A stretch of 64,000 nt of DNA from Deltaproteobacteria bacterium (GCA_022711595.1 JAKLET010000011.1:44308-108307); one strand, 5' to 3'; shown: positions 52,734 through 62,899, counted from the first letter of the stretch. Made by a program: numbers and translations. The notes: generated from the letters alone by a model not told the origin.

Positions 52734-53688
52734 TATTTCCCACAACGGCAATACGGGGCCGGCAGCGCTCTCAATTGTTATCATCACGAAGGACACGAGG
52801 GAACTCCTCGGCAGGCTCCTTCGCTCAATAATGCAGGATGCTTCTCTTTCTTCGCTCGGGTTCGAGATCATTGTCATAGACAATGCCTCCCTTGACGGTA
52901 CGGACACCCTTGTGACCAGGTCGTTCCCGCGGGCCGCGTATGTCCGCAACGCGAGCAACATGGGGTTCGCCGCTTCCGTGAATGAAGGGTGCCGGCGTGC
53001 AAAGGGCAGCCTGGTCCTCTTTTTGAATTCCGATACCCTGCTCATCGAGGGGCAGGTCGCCAGGATGGTGGAACTTGCCGGCGGACTGCCTGACGCGGCG
53101 ATCATGGGCCCGCAGCTTGTCTATGAGGACTTGAGGCGGCAAAGGTCCGTTTCTGCCGTCCCGGGACTTTCCGACGAGTTCTTTTCGAGGTCCCTCCGGG
53201 AACGCTCCCCGCGCGCCGGAGAGGGAACAGCGGGCCCTTGTGTGGACGTGGATTCATTGATAGGCGCGGCGATCATGGTCAGGAAGGAGCATTTCGACAG
53301 CCTCGGGGGTTTCGACGAACGCTTCTTCTTTTTTCTTGAAGAGACCGACTTTTGCGTAAGGGCAAGGCACAGCGGTCTCAGGGTGGTTTTTTTACCGGAC
53401 GTGAAGATGGTTCATCTCCAGGGCGGCACGGTACGCAAAACATGGGTGGACGGCAGGATGGAATACAACATCTCGCTCCGCAAGTTCTTCCTCAAACATC
53501 ACGGTGCCTTCTACACACTGGTGTTCGACACGGTCCGCTTCCTGAAGGCCCTGGCCTTTGTCATCATCGCCCCTTTTTCGGTCTTCAGCGCAAAGATGCG
53601 GATGCGCTATTCCTACTACCTGAGGCTTCTCGGATGGTACCTGAAGGGATGCCCGGACAACGCGGGACTAAATAGAAACAGGTTATAG
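52690..53688 (+). CDS. Family 2 glycosyltransferase (WbbL/rhamnosyltransferase-like)
   Basis: The 332-residue protein has SIVIITKDTRELLGRLLRSI, VIDNASLDGT, NASNMGFAASVNEGCRRAKG, LFLNSDT (DXD-type) and the later EETDFCVRARHSGLRVVFLP, all typical of GT-A family 2. A hydrophobic segment lies near the C-terminus. It overlaps iorA by 44 bp on the same strand, though a GTG at 52709 would shorten this. Its stop codon falls inside a repeat array. It probably adds a sugar to a surface polysaccharide and has no clear link to the Ior genes. Confidence 0.9.
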   Translation: MRMERAVEEAEKRTDISHNGNTGPAALSIVIITKDTRELLGRLLRSIMQDASLSSLGFEIIVIDNASLDGTDTLVTRSFPRAAYVRNASNMGFAASVNEGCRRAKGSLVLFLNSDTLLIEGQVARMVELAGGLPDAAIMGPQLVYEDLRRQRSVSAVPGLSDEFFSRSLRERSPRAGEGTAGPCVDVDSLIGAAIMVRKEHFDSLGGFDERFFFFLEETDFCVRARHSGLRVVFLPDVKMVHLQGGTVRKTWVDGRMEYNISLRKFFLKHHGAFYTLVFDTVRFLKALAFVIIAPFSVFSAKMRMRYSYYLRLLGWYLKGCPDNAGLNRNRL

Positions 53689-53753
53689 GTCATTGGTCCT
53701 GGGTTATTGGGATGACCTTGTTCCCTATCACCTATAACCTATAACCCATAACC
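53681..53753. repeat. Short-word intergenic array, AACCTATAACCC type, inverted
   Basis: GGTTATAGGTCATTGG and GGGTTATTGGGATG are mirrored by CCTATCACCTATAACC and TATAACCCATAACC. The array starts within the last three codons of the glycosyltransferase and lies between it and the convergent dodecin. The words are those of the array at 47515-47717. Confidence 0.78.
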
Positions 53754-53776
53754 TGATATCGAGCGAGAAAAGTCTT

Positions 53777-53992
53777 TTAGCTTTCCAGTATAAAGATAAC
53801 TTCCAGGGAAACGCGGAATTCGATGATCTTTCCGTCTTCGACGCGCGCACGCTGTTCCTTGACACGCAGACCGGTTATCCCGCGCAGCGTTTTGGAAGCC
53901 CGCCTGAAACCTACGACGATGGCGTCTTCGAAGCTTTTGGGGGAACCGGCAATAACTTCAGTTACCCGTGCAACCCTACCCTCAGACCTCAT
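53777..53992 (-). CDS. Dodecin-family flavin-binding protein
   Basis: The 71-residue protein matches dodecin: VARVTEVIAGSPKSFEDAI, VVGFRRASKTLRGITGLRV, and EFRVSLEVIFILE. Dodecins are dodecameric flavin-storage proteins. ATG 53992 follows AAGGAGGGTCT; an ORF starting 19 codons upstream has no site. It is a single-gene unit. Confidence 0.92.
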   Translation of the reverse strand: MRSEGRVARVTEVIAGSPKSFEDAIVVGFRRASKTLRGITGLRVKEQRARVEDGKIIEFRVSLEVIFILES

Positions 53993-54106
53993 AGACCCTC
54001 CTTGTCCCGTTTTTAAAAAAAGGTTATCAGGGTGAACAGGTACTGTCAACTGTTTTTAAAGTGGATCACGTTATTTTCAAGCTGTATAAATTAAGTATTA
54101 TTAAAA

Positions 54107-54135
54107 TTGACAATAAATATCTGTGCTGGTAGATT
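54107..54135 (+). promoter_or_regulatory. Candidate sigma70 promoter of the moxR operon
   Basis: TTGACA (54107-54112), 17 bp, TAGATT (54130-54135). It lies about 90 bp upstream of the GTG start of moxR. Confidence 0.6.
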
Positions 54136-54226
54136 TTCTTCAGTCGACTCAGGATCCTTCAGGCATACTTCTCAAGAGGCTACAACAAAACCGGACCTGA
54201 AAATTCATGGTACGCAGGGGGATGGT

Positions 54227-55168
54227 GTGTATAATCATCAAGATCAGCTGAATATCCTTGAAGATAACATTGAAAAGGTCATAGTGGGTAAAAGAAAAGT
54301 CATCGAACTTGCGTTGATAACGTTGTTGTGCCGTGGTCATATCCTCCTGGAAGACGTGCCCGGCCTTGGCAAGACGATGCTGGCGAGGTCGATCGCAAAT
54401 TCATTGGCGCTTCGTTTCAAAAGGGTCCAGTTCACGCCAGACCTCCTTCCGTCAGATATTACCGGCGTGTCCATATTTAATCAGAGATCCGGGGAATTCG
54501 AATTCAAACCGGGCCCCATATTCACGAACATCCTCCTTGCGGACGAGATAAACAGGGCCACGCCGAGGACCCAATCGAGCCTTTTGGAATCAATGGGGGA
54601 ACACCAGGTTACGGCGGACGGAAGCACTTACAAGCTCCCGCCTGTTTTCATTGTCATCGCCACTCAGAACCCGATCGAACTCCAGGGGACCTATCCGCTT
54701 CCCGAAGCCCAGCTTGACCGTTTCTTTATGCGTATCAGCATGGGATACCCCGCACCGGGAGAGGAGGTGCGGGTGATGCAGATGCAGATCAAGGAACATC
54801 CTATCAAGTCAGTTTCTTCGGTTGTTACCGAGGCGGATCTGAAGGCCATGCAAGAGGCAGTGACAGAAATGTATATAGATATTTCTATAATGGAATACAT
54901 TGTGAAAATAATCGATGCGACACGCAGTCACCCCGATCTTCTTCTCGGCGCAAGCCCGAGGGGATCGCTCAGCCTGATGAGGGCCTCTCAGGCCATGGCC
55001 TTGATGAGGAACCTCGAATATGTTGTCCCTTCGCTGATCAAAGAAGTGGCGGTACCGGTCCTGGCGCACAGGATCATGGTAAGGCCGCAGTCCAGGCTCA
55101 GGGGCGTCACGGAGAGCGCAGTGGTAAATGAGGTCCTTGCGTCAGTGCCCGTGCCGGTAACAAAGTAA
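54227..55168 (+). CDS. MoxR-family AAA+ ATPase
   Basis: The 313-residue protein has Walker A LEDVPGLGKTML, Walker B IFTNILLADEINRATPRTQ, sensor 1 IATQNP and GASPRGS in the lid. Such proteins are chaperone-like and usually pair with DUF58 and transglutaminase-like partners, which follow here. GTG 54227 has AGGGGGAT upstream; the TTG at 54107 is better explained as a -35 box. Confidence 0.93.
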   Translation: MYNHQDQLNILEDNIEKVIVGKRKVIELALITLLCRGHILLEDVPGLGKTMLARSIANSLALRFKRVQFTPDLLPSDITGVSIFNQRSGEFEFKPGPIFTNILLADEINRATPRTQSSLLESMGEHQVTADGSTYKLPPVFIVIATQNPIELQGTYPLPEAQLDRFFMRISMGYPAPGEEVRVMQMQIKEHPIKSVSSVVTEADLKAMQEAVTEMYIDISIMEYIVKIIDATRSHPDLLLGASPRGSLSLMRASQAMALMRNLEYVVPSLIKEVAVPVLAHRIMVRPQSRLRGVTESAVVNEVLASVPVPVTK

Positions 55169-55172
55169 GCAT

Positions 55173-56411
55173 ATGAAAAGGTTCCTTAACAAACGGAACG
55201 TCCTCATCGTTCTTGCACTGATTTTCTTTTTTGTCGCATGGAACAGGGATATAAGCATCCTGTATTCCCTTTTTGCCCTTCTCGTTTCCACGCTGCTCCT
55301 TTCATTCCTTCTTCCCAGATTTTCGATGGGTGGGGTGGATGGAGGCCGTACCTTGCAATCGACCGCGTTCGAAGATGATGAGATAACCATCGGAATAGAC
55401 CTGTCCAACTCCGGATGGAGGAACCGCTACATGATAGAGGTGATCGATTCGTTCCCGGCAGCGCAGCCGGGTTCGCGCACTCCCATGACCTTTATCGCCA
55501 TGCTCAAGAGGCGGCAGACAAGACGGTATTCTTTCGATATCTCCTGTTATAAGCGCGGTGACTACAGGATAGGCCCGCTGACGCTTCGATCCTCTTATCC
55601 GCTCGGTATCTCTTCCGTTTCAAGGGAGGTCCCGGAAACTGACACCAGGCTGCTTGTCTATCCGTCTGTTTTTAACATACCGTACCTCCCCTTGCGTGCC
55701 CGCGGGCATATGCCGGTAATGGGGATAGAGGCTGTATCGAGGGCAGGCGGGAGCGAGGAGTTCTTCGGCACCAGGGAATACCGGCAGGGCGACGGGATGA
55801 GGTACATCCACTGGCCTTCCACGGCAAGACACGGGCAGTACATCGTGAAGGAGTTCGAGATAAGGGCTGCCACGGAAGTGACCGTCATCCTCGACCTCGA
55901 TAAGGGCGCCGAGATCGGGGAGGGCAAGCACACCACCCTTGAATACGCGGTCAAGATAGCCGCATCGGTGGCAAAGTATGTCCTCGAACGGGGTCACGCC
56001 CTGCAGTTGATAGGCTTTGGTGAGAGACCGCATATTGTGCCATACGGCAAAGGGACGCACCAGCTTGCCCGTGTCCTTGAAGAGCTGGCAATGGTTTATG
56101 CCGACGGCGCTGTTCCTTACCACAGGGCGATCTACAACGCGTCCGACCACCTGCGGGACGGGGGGACGGCGGTTCTCCTTTTTACGCATCCCGACGGCGG
56201 CATAGAGGAGTATCTTTACAGCCTTGGCCTGCTCGGGGCGAAAAGGATGGGCCTCCTCTCCGTCTTTATCGACAGGGAAAGCTTTGATAAGAAAGAAGGT
56301 GACGGATCGCAGGCCATGTCAAACACCCTGGTGCGAGAGGTCATGGGAATGGGAGACCCCGTTTATTTCGTGTCAAAAGGGGATGATCTGCAGGAGGTGT
56401 TTTCACGGTGA
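55173..56411 (+). CDS. DUF58 (von Willebrand-like) membrane protein
   Basis: The 412-residue protein has two N-terminal membrane helices ([21 protein letters not shown]... ending about residue 50) and the DUF58 signature [20 protein letters not shown] then HWPSTARHG. It is the second member of the MoxR-DUF58-transglutaminase set, with its start 5 bp after moxR and its stop overlapping the next gene. The set is thought to act in envelope stress or protein maturation. Confidence 0.92.
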   Translation: MKRFLNKRNVLIVLALIFFFVAWNRDISILYSLFALLVSTLLLSFLLPRFSMGGVDGGRTLQSTAFEDDEITIGIDLSNSGWRNRYMIEVIDSFPAAQPGSRTPMTFIAMLKRRQTRRYSFDISCYKRGDYRIGPLTLRSSYPLGISSVSREVPETDTRLLVYPSVFNIPYLPLRARGHMPVMGIEAVSRAGGSEEFFGTREYRQGDGMRYIHWPSTARHGQYIVKEFEIRAATEVTVILDLDKGAEIGEGKHTTLEYAVKIAASVAKYVLERGHALQLIGFGERPHIVPYGKGTHQLARVLEELAMVYADGAVPYHRAIYNASDHLRDGGTAVLLFTHPDGGIEEYLYSLGLLGAKRMGLLSVFIDRESFDKKEGDGSQAMSNTLVREVMGMGDPVYFVSKGDDLQEVFSR

Positions 56412-58780
56412 GGGAGATTAAGTACCCCGCGCTGTACATCTCGACCTACTTCATGTTGATGACCGCGGTTTGCGCCGTTCTCCCATCATTGTTCCTTGCT
56501 GTTCCCCTGTGCATCATCTACGGGATCGGCTTTTATTGCGGCTGGAACTACGCGGAAAGCAGATCAGCCGCGATAAAGACCATCTCCCATATTTTTATAG
56601 GATTAACATTCTTTGTTTGCATGGTGTTCTTTTTGACGAGCGGGATAAAGGGAGGTTTATTGGTTCTCTTCCTTGTTCTTATCCAGGCCGCACGGAATTT
56701 CACCCTGGCCGCCAGGAGAGATTTTTACATGGCCCACCTCATCTCTCTTATCCTCATATTCAGCGCGGCATCATCGGACAGAGGAACACCGTTCCTTTCG
56801 TACGCGGTTATCTATGTGATCTTCGGCATGTTCACCCTCATGGCGGACCACATAGACGAGCGCCTCGGCAGCGCCATGGGCGGCGACCATATCGTGCTTA
56901 CGAAGAAGCTGAACCTGCCCGTCAAGGGTGTCGGCCTCGCCGCCGCGGTCATTGCGTTGGCCCTTGTTGTTTTTCTCATCACGCCCAGATTTCCTTCACA
57001 AAGATTGAGCGGCCTGTGGGAGCCTGAAGGGTGGATGTACCCGAAGAAGGAGGATCCAGTAAAGCATCGGCGCACAGGGTCTGGCTCAAGATCCAAAATA
57101 GAGTCCAACGGTCAGGCGGAGAAAGGCGGAGGCGGTTCCGCTTCGAGGTCTGCAGGAGAGTCCAACGGTCAGGCGGGGAAAGGCGGAGGCGGTTCCACTT
57201 CAAGGTCTGCAGGAGAGTCCAACGGTCAGGCGGAGAAAGGCGGAGGCGGTTCCGCTTCGAGGTCTGCAGGAGAGTCCGACGGTCAGGCGGGGAAAGGCGG
57301 AGGCGGTTCCACTTCGAGGGGTTCTTCAGGCGACCGGGGCCCTGACAAATCGCTGGGGGGACTCGGTGTATCGAATGAAAAAAACAAATCCCAGGACCTC
57401 CTCTTCCTTCTTAAATCCAGGAGGCCGGTATACGCGCGGGCGAAGTCATTGGATAATTTCGACGGCAGGTATTGGACAGAGGGCACGCGGCAGGTCAGAG
57501 GTCTTTATTCTGTGATGGGGTACTTCAGCATCCCGGGGGATCTGGAGGGAAATTTTCCCCAGGGCTATATCATAAAAAGGGACATGCCGGGGGTGGTCCC
57601 TGCGGCATATAAGCCCTCCGACCTGAAGTTCCCCGCGCATTCCCTGGATATGGACGATAAATATTCCTTGATTCTTCCTGCACGGTTATGGCGAAGGACG
57701 AAGTATTCTGTCCTGTCAAGGGTTGATGATGTGAACGGGAGGCCTTCGGGGGGAAGGGAAAAGCTTTCAAACCGCGAAATGTACCTTCAGCTTCCAGACG
57801 ATCTTTCGACGGATACCAAAAACCTTGCACAGTCCGTCACACAGGGCCTTTCAGGAGAGTTTGAAAAAGCTGCGGCCATAGAGAGGTATCTCAGGGAAAA
57901 CTACCGTCATACCACGGTCAGGGAAGTGCGGGCGGACAATGACCTTAAATTGGACCGCTTCCTCTTTTTATCGAAACAAGGGAGCAGTGAGTATTTTGCG
58001 ACCTCCATGGCCATTCTTCTCAGGGCGAACGGTGTCCCTTCCAGGATCGTGACAGGTTACCGGGCGACACTCTATAATCCGTTCACGGGATATTACGAGG
58101 TGCGACAGCGAAATGCCCATGCATGGGTGGAGGCGCATTTTGAGGAACACGGCTGGGTGACGTTCGAACCCACACCCTCGATGACCCTGCCGGCAGTTTC
58201 CAAACGATACACCATCTTCGGGGATTTCTATCGATACATAAAAGAAAAGGCGGTATCGGCAACGAAACCGTACGAAGAGAGATGGTGGGCGAAGGCCCTG
58301 AGCGTGATCACTGATTGGGTGAAGAAGCTGTTCTATTTTATCGGAGAAGTCTGGAAGGAGATCAAGAGAGAGGCAAAGAAGGCATGGGCGTGGTTCAGGT
58401 CTGATGGCTGGATAACCGTCTGCACCGGCATTTTTCTGGTCGGGTCGCTTTGCCTGGTATACCGAAAGCTCCTGCCTTTTCTGTGGGCCAGGAGGGTGCG
58501 CAAGGCCATCCATGCCGACCCCTTCAGGGCGGTGCAGGAATGTTATTTTGCCATGGAAAAGATCTTTTCTAAAAAAGGCTTAAAGAGGCCCTCCAATTAT
58601 GCGATCGAAGAATACGGGAAGGTTCTGGGATCAAGGTTTATTGTTCTTGCCTCGCAGATAGATACGATCGTCGTTGTTTTTTGCAATGCCCTGTACAGCC
58701 CTGTTCCTGTGGGGGCCGGCGAGGCAAGAGAGGTTTTCGATGCATACGCTCAGATAGTGGAACTGATGAAGAACAGGTAA
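56408..58780 (+). CDS. DUF3488/transglutaminase-like membrane protein with tandem repeat insert
   Basis: The 790-residue protein has six to seven N-terminal membrane helices, a low-complexity Gly/Ser insert (residues about 232-307, four copies of a 19-residue unit), a transglutaminase core and a C-terminal membrane helix with DUF4129-like tail. In the core, [20 protein letters not shown] has Ser527 where the family's catalytic Cys (GxCE) is expected, while the His of [10 protein letters not shown] remains. It starts at GTG, overlapping the DUF58 gene. It may be a non-thiol or pseudo-enzyme. Confidence 0.9.
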   Translation: MREIKYPALYISTYFMLMTAVCAVLPSLFLAVPLCIIYGIGFYCGWNYAESRSAAIKTISHIFIGLTFFVCMVFFLTSGIKGGLLVLFLVLIQAARNFTLAARRDFYMAHLISLILIFSAASSDRGTPFLSYAVIYVIFGMFTLMADHIDERLGSAMGGDHIVLTKKLNLPVKGVGLAAAVIALALVVFLITPRFPSQRLSGLWEPEGWMYPKKEDPVKHRRTGSGSRSKIESNGQAEKGGGGSASRSAGESNGQAGKGGGGSTSRSAGESNGQAEKGGGGSASRSAGESDGQAGKGGGGSTSRGSSGDRGPDKSLGGLGVSNEKNKSQDLLFLLKSRRPVYARAKSLDNFDGRYWTEGTRQVRGLYSVMGYFSIPGDLEGNFPQGYIIKRDMPGVVPAAYKPSDLKFPAHSLDMDDKYSLILPARLWRRTKYSVLSRVDDVNGRPSGGREKLSNREMYLQLPDDLSTDTKNLAQSVTQGLSGEFEKAAAIERYLRENYRHTTVREVRADNDLKLDRFLFLSKQGSSEYFATSMAILLRANGVPSRIVTGYRATLYNPFTGYYEVRQRNAHAWVEAHFEEHGWVTFEPTPSMTLPAVSKRYTIFGDFYRYIKEKAVSATKPYEERWWAKALSVITDWVKKLFYFIGEVWKEIKREAKKAWAWFRSDGWITVCTGIFLVGSLCLVYRKLLPFLWARRVRKAIHADPFRAVQECYFAMEKIFSKKGLKRPSNYAIEEYGKVLGSRFIVLASQIDTIVVVFCNALYSPVPVGAGEAREVFDAYAQIVELMKNR
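57101..57328 (+). repeat. In-frame 57-bp tandem repeat, four copies
   Basis: Copies start at 57101, 57158, 57215 and 57272, each beginning GAGTCC(A/G)ACGGTCAGGCG. They encode [19 protein letters not shown] or its variant with AGK and STS. The two variants alternate, giving a 114-bp higher-order period. The last copy degenerates into RGSSG. Confidence 0.92.
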
Positions 58781-58863
58781 CCCTCTGTAAAAACTTTTTT
58801 TACAATCCTGCCCCGGTTGTATTAGACTGAAGGCTCAGTTCAACATGATAGGGACGACACGCG

Positions 58864-61014
58864 GTGAATGAAGGACATATAGCGAAGATAGCGGGTGAGC
58901 TGAACATAGCCGGGCGGCAGGTGCGGGCGGCGGCCGCGCTGCTGGGGGAAGGGGCGACGGTCCCTTTTATTGCGCGTTACCGGAAGGAGGCAACGGGATC
59001 CCTTGATGAAGTGGCCATAACCGTCATACGGGATCGACTGGAACAGCTGGCCGAACTGGATGACCGCAGGCTGTCCATTCTCAAGTCGCTTGAGGAAAGA
59101 CAGCTTCTCACCGATGAGTTGAAACAGCAGCTTGACGACGCGCAAACCCTGGCGACTTTGGAAGATCTCTACCTGCCTTTTCGCCCCAAGCGCAGGACAC
59201 GCGCGACCATCGCGCGGGAGAAGGGTCTTGAACCGCTGGCACAGCTGCTTTTCACCCCTGGATCGGCTGATGCCGTCGGTTTCGATCCGTTCAAGGAGGC
59301 ACAGGCCTTTGTCGATGAGGAAAAAGGAGTGTCGTCCGCCGATGATGCCCTCGCCGGCGCGCGGGACATCATTGCCGAATGGATAAGCGAGGATGCCGGG
59401 GCCCGCGCGGCCGTCAGGGACTTCATGCTCGCAAGGGCCGTATTCACTTCAAGGGTCATGAGCGGCAAGGAAGAGGAGGGCGTAAAATACCGGGACTACT
59501 ACGAGTGGGAAGAGCCCGTGAAGAGCGCGCCCTCTCACCGTGTGCTTGCCATGAGGCGGGGCGAGAAGGAAGGGTTCCTCATGCTCCGCATTGCCGTCCC
59601 TGACGAAGAGGTGCTCGAGATCTTGAAGGCGCATTTCCTGAAGCCCGATACGCCCGCTCCGGGAGAGGTCCTGCAGGCAATTGAGGACGGCTACAAGCGG
59701 CTTCTCTTTCCTTCCATGGAAACGGAGGTCCGCCTTGTTATGAAGGCCCGTGCCGACGAAGAGGCGATACGGGTCTTCGCGGAGAACCTCCGTCAGCTGC
59801 TCCTCGCCGCGCCCCTGGGGGAGAAGAATGTCCTTGCCGTCGACCCCGGTTTCAGGACCGGCTGCAAGGTCGTCTGCCTCGACAGGCAGGGCAAGCTGCT
59901 CCACACGGACACGGTCTATCCCCATGCGTCGAAAAAAGAGGCGGACGAAGCTGCAAGAAAGATCTCCGATCTCTGCGGGCGTTTCAATACAGAGGCCATT
60001 GCAGTCGGGAACGGGACTGCCGGCAGGGAGACGGAGGCCTTCCTGAGGGGGCTTGGCCTGCCGGGACAGATACATATCATCAGCGTCAACGAGAGCGGCG
60101 CGTCCATCTATTCGGCTTCCGATGCGGCCCGCGAGGAATTTCCAGATCACGACGTTACGGTTCGGGGCTCTGTTTCCATCGGAAGGCGCCTCATGGACCC
60201 CCTGGCGGAGCTGGTGAAGATCGACCCCAAGTCCATCGGTGTCGGCCAGTACCAGCATGACGTGGACCAGGCTGCTTTGAAGAGGACCCTCGACGATGTT
60301 GTCATGAGCTGTGTCAATGCCGTGGGCGTGGAGGTCAATACGGCGAGCACGCAGCTTTTATCCTATGTGTCCGGGCTTGGTCCGGCGCTGGCGAAGTCCA
60401 TCGTGGCATATCGCAACGAGAAGGGACCTTTCACCGCAAGGAAAGACCTGAAGAAGGTTCCCAGGCTGGGGCCGAAGGCCTTCGAGCAATCCGCGGGCTT
60501 CCTGCGGATACGGGGCTCATCGAACCCGCTCGACGCGAGCGCCGTCCATCCCGAGAGCTATCCCGCAGTCGAGGCCATGGCGGCGGACATGGGATGCTCC
60601 GTGGCGGACCTCATTGCCGATGAGGCCTTAAGAAAGAGGATCGACCTTAAGCGGTACGTGACAGATACCGTCGGCATGCCGACCCTCACGGACATCATGG
60701 GCGAACTTGCCAGGCCCGGCCGCGACCCCCGTGAGCAGTTCAAGGCCTTCGCCTTTGCCGAGGGCATCGAAAAGATGGAAGACCTGCGGCCCGGCATGAA
60801 GCTGCCCGGCATCGTCACCAACATCACCGCCTTCGGCGCCTTTGTCGATATCGGGGTGCACCAGGACGGTCTTGTCCACGTGAGTCAGCTCGCCGACCGT
60901 TTCGTGAAGAACGCGGCCGACGTGGTGAAGGTCCACCAGCAGGTGATGGTGACCGTCCTTTCCGTCGACCTCCCCCGCAAGCGCGTATCCCTGTCCATGA
61001 AAGAAAAGAAATGA
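58864..61014 (+). CDS. tex: Tex-family RNA-binding transcription accessory protein
   Basis: The 716-residue protein starts at GTG and has the N-terminal Tex helix-turn-helix region, the YqgF-type domain (VLAVDPGFRTGCKVVCLD), the helix-hairpin-helix part (STQLLSYVSGLGPALAKSIV) and a C-terminal S1 domain (GMKLPGIVTNITAFGAFVDI ... RKRVSLSMK). Tex is a conserved nucleic-acid-binding factor. It is a single-gene unit. Confidence 0.96.
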   Translation: MNEGHIAKIAGELNIAGRQVRAAAALLGEGATVPFIARYRKEATGSLDEVAITVIRDRLEQLAELDDRRLSILKSLEERQLLTDELKQQLDDAQTLATLEDLYLPFRPKRRTRATIAREKGLEPLAQLLFTPGSADAVGFDPFKEAQAFVDEEKGVSSADDALAGARDIIAEWISEDAGARAAVRDFMLARAVFTSRVMSGKEEEGVKYRDYYEWEEPVKSAPSHRVLAMRRGEKEGFLMLRIAVPDEEVLEILKAHFLKPDTPAPGEVLQAIEDGYKRLLFPSMETEVRLVMKARADEEAIRVFAENLRQLLLAAPLGEKNVLAVDPGFRTGCKVVCLDRQGKLLHTDTVYPHASKKEADEAARKISDLCGRFNTEAIAVGNGTAGRETEAFLRGLGLPGQIHIISVNESGASIYSASDAAREEFPDHDVTVRGSVSIGRRLMDPLAELVKIDPKSIGVGQYQHDVDQAALKRTLDDVVMSCVNAVGVEVNTASTQLLSYVSGLGPALAKSIVAYRNEKGPFTARKDLKKVPRLGPKAFEQSAGFLRIRGSSNPLDASAVHPESYPAVEAMAADMGCSVADLIADEALRKRIDLKRYVTDTVGMPTLTDIMGELARPGRDPREQFKAFAFAEGIEKMEDLRPGMKLPGIVTNITAFGAFVDIGVHQDGLVHVSQLADRFVKNAADVVKVHQQVMVTVLSVDLPRKRVSLSMKEKK

Positions 61015-61230
61015 AACCAAACAAATCAGACAAACATCCTTTAAAGTTTAGTCTGGAATGTTGGAAGTCATAAGTGGTAAACTGGGTCGTTAACTGATGA
61101 GCACAACGTAAGACCACTGAAAAAATTAAATAGTTTTGCAGTAAAAGGATTCATGGATAACTGCGGGCCACGATTTCCAAAAAACCGGACTTGCGGGAGT
61201 TCATGATAAAAAACAACAGGGGAGGAGTAC

Positions 61231-62310
61231 ATGAGTAAATTTTCACGGTGGATTCTTTTTCCAATGATCCTGTGTGCAGTATTGCTGATGCCTTTGGGTA
61301 TGGGTGTCACGCATGCACAGCAGGCCCCGGTCCTGATGTCATTGAATTCGCAAGCCCCGGCCCCGGGTGCCAAACTGACGGTAACGCACCAGAATTTCAG
61401 CGGTATCGCCACATGGAGGGCGGTCGTTGAACTGCAAGGCGGAGAGAAGTTCGAACAGACCCCGGTGTATGTCAGCAACACACAGTTCATGATAACCGTT
61501 CCCGCCATCTACACCGGGTACAACGTGACGGCAAAGAACGCCCAGCACCGGCAGAGGATCCAGCAGGTGAAACAGCTCTATGTCAAAAAGGGGACCCTGA
61601 CGAGCAACAAGCTCCCCTTCAACATCATATCGTTCTATCCGATCCTCGATCAGATCAACCCGGCCAATCCCTACGTGGGCGACAATGTCATCGTGAACGG
61701 AGGCAACTGGGACAAGAACCTGATATATTACCCCTCCCAGATGTATTGGGCGGTCTTCGAATATCTGCCCGGGAAGTTCGTGAAGTCGAACGTCACGCGC
61801 CCGCCCATGCAAAACCCGGCCGTGCCGATCCCCTATATGCCGAACACGGAACTGGTCGGCATGTTCCAGGTAAAAATTCCTGACGTGTATGCCGGCAAAT
61901 CACAGGCCGAACAGGACGCCATCAGCAAATACACGGGCAAGCTATATATCTACGGTCTTTTCGGGCCCAATGTACCAAGCAACGCCCTGCCCTTGCAGTT
62001 CAGAAAGAGAGCACAGGCCCCGGCGGCACAGCCCCCTGCGTCTGGCTGCCCCGGCGGCAAGAGCTTCCCGGGGATGTCGTACGTGGGACAGCCCAGCTGC
62101 GCGGGCACCAGCGCGCTCGGCGCTTACCTGATGTGCGACGCGACAGGCTATTATTGCTGCGCGTCCTCTGCGGGGGCCAATTCGAAATGCGGCAACGGCA
62201 GGTATGTCTTCCAGCCGAGCTGCAGCAACTACAACTCCGGCGGCGGCAGCAACATAGGTCCTCTTGTCAGGGACGGCATATTCTACGGATGTTATAAAAA
62301 TACTCCCTGA
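61231..62310 (+). CDS. Exported protein with Cys-rich C-terminal domain, function unknown
   Basis: The 359-residue protein has a signal peptide (MSKFSRWILFPMILCAVLLM ... cleaved after THA-Q). Two beta-rich segments (about 30-120 and 125-245) resemble immunoglobulin-like/IPT folds. A Pro/Ala linker (RAQAPAAQPPASG) follows, then a Cys-rich tail with eight Cys in about 75 residues, probably disulfide-bonded. ATG follows GGGGAGGAGTAC. I recognise no named family for it. Confidence 0.75.
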   Translation: MSKFSRWILFPMILCAVLLMPLGMGVTHAQQAPVLMSLNSQAPAPGAKLTVTHQNFSGIATWRAVVELQGGEKFEQTPVYVSNTQFMITVPAIYTGYNVTAKNAQHRQRIQQVKQLYVKKGTLTSNKLPFNIISFYPILDQINPANPYVGDNVIVNGGNWDKNLIYYPSQMYWAVFEYLPGKFVKSNVTRPPMQNPAVPIPYMPNTELVGMFQVKIPDVYAGKSQAEQDAISKYTGKLYIYGLFGPNVPSNALPLQFRKRAQAPAAQPPASGCPGGKSFPGMSYVGQPSCAGTSALGAYLMCDATGYYCCASSAGANSKCGNGRYVFQPSCSNYNSGGGSNIGPLVRDGIFYGCYKNTP

Positions 62311-62334
62311 TTCATAGCCGGAAATTACGTGATC

Positions 62335-62376
62335 AAAAAAAGGACAACCGGAATTGATACCGGTTGTCCTTTTTTT
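62335..62376. terminator. Bidirectional Rho-independent terminator
   Basis: AGGACAACCGG (62341-62351) pairs with CCGGTTGTCCT (62360-62370), with six A before and six T after, so each strand has a U-run. It lies between convergent genes. Confidence 0.92.
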
Positions 62377-62416
62377 GACGCTCGGTGCGAAGAACCGATA
62401 GCGCTTCCTGCCGGAA

Positions 62417-62899
62417 TTACTTCACGATGGTCATGCTCATTCCGCCAAGCAGTTTCCAGTCCCGGCCTTCCTTTATCCATGTGTGGGTTATTCGCGATGA
62501 TTGTCTTTTTACCGTACCCGTTGTGTCGCTGCAGCTGGCATGGATGATGTACTGGGTCAGTGCGGCATTGTCCACAACGCTGATACCCTCCCGCTCGAAT
62601 GTGAGCGTGCAGGGCGAAGGTTTGGAAAATGCCTTTTTCATAAAGTCGGCGCTGCCCTGCCAATCCAGTGGTTTTGCAGCCATGTCGGGCCACCCCAGGA
62701 ATTGACTGTGCACAAGGGCAAGCGTTCCGTCGTGGTCGGCATTATAGAGGTTTGTGAAATAAGCCTCTTCCAGCTTCCATATCTTCTCTTCCATGGCCGG
62801 CCTTCCTTTGTCGGTATCTATGGCTGCGCAGTCCGCCTGCAGGCAGGGAAAGAGAATAAGGATCGAAATTATCATCGGTAAAAAAACGGTTATTTTCAT
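62417..62899 (-). CDS. Exported SnoaL/NTF2-like protein
   Basis: The 160-residue protein has a signal peptide (MKITVFLPMIISILILFPCL) and an alpha-plus-beta cone pattern: EEKIWKLEEAYFTNLYNADH, ... SRITHTWIKEGRDWKLLGGM, matching DUF4440/SnoaL-like proteins. The start 62899 has GGGGAGG seven bases upstream. The role is unknown; such domains bind small ligands or act as accessory factors. Confidence 0.75.
   Translation of the reverse strand: MKITVFLPMIISILILFPCLQADCAAIDTDKGRPAMEEKIWKLEEAYFTNLYNADHDGTLALVHSQFLGWPDMAAKPLDWQGSADFMKKAFSKPSPCTLTFEREGISVVDNAALTQYIIHASCSDTTGTVKRQSSRITHTWIKEGRDWKLLGGMSMTIVK

Noticed and set aside
54107..54226. Longer MoxR start at TTG 54107
   Set aside because: TTGACA here is better explained as a -35 box with TAGATT 17 bp later. 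GTG 54227 has a proper ribosome site and gives the family's normal length.
57101..57328. CRISPR-like array
   Set aside because: The units are contiguous, in frame and without spacers; they encode a Gly/Ser linker.
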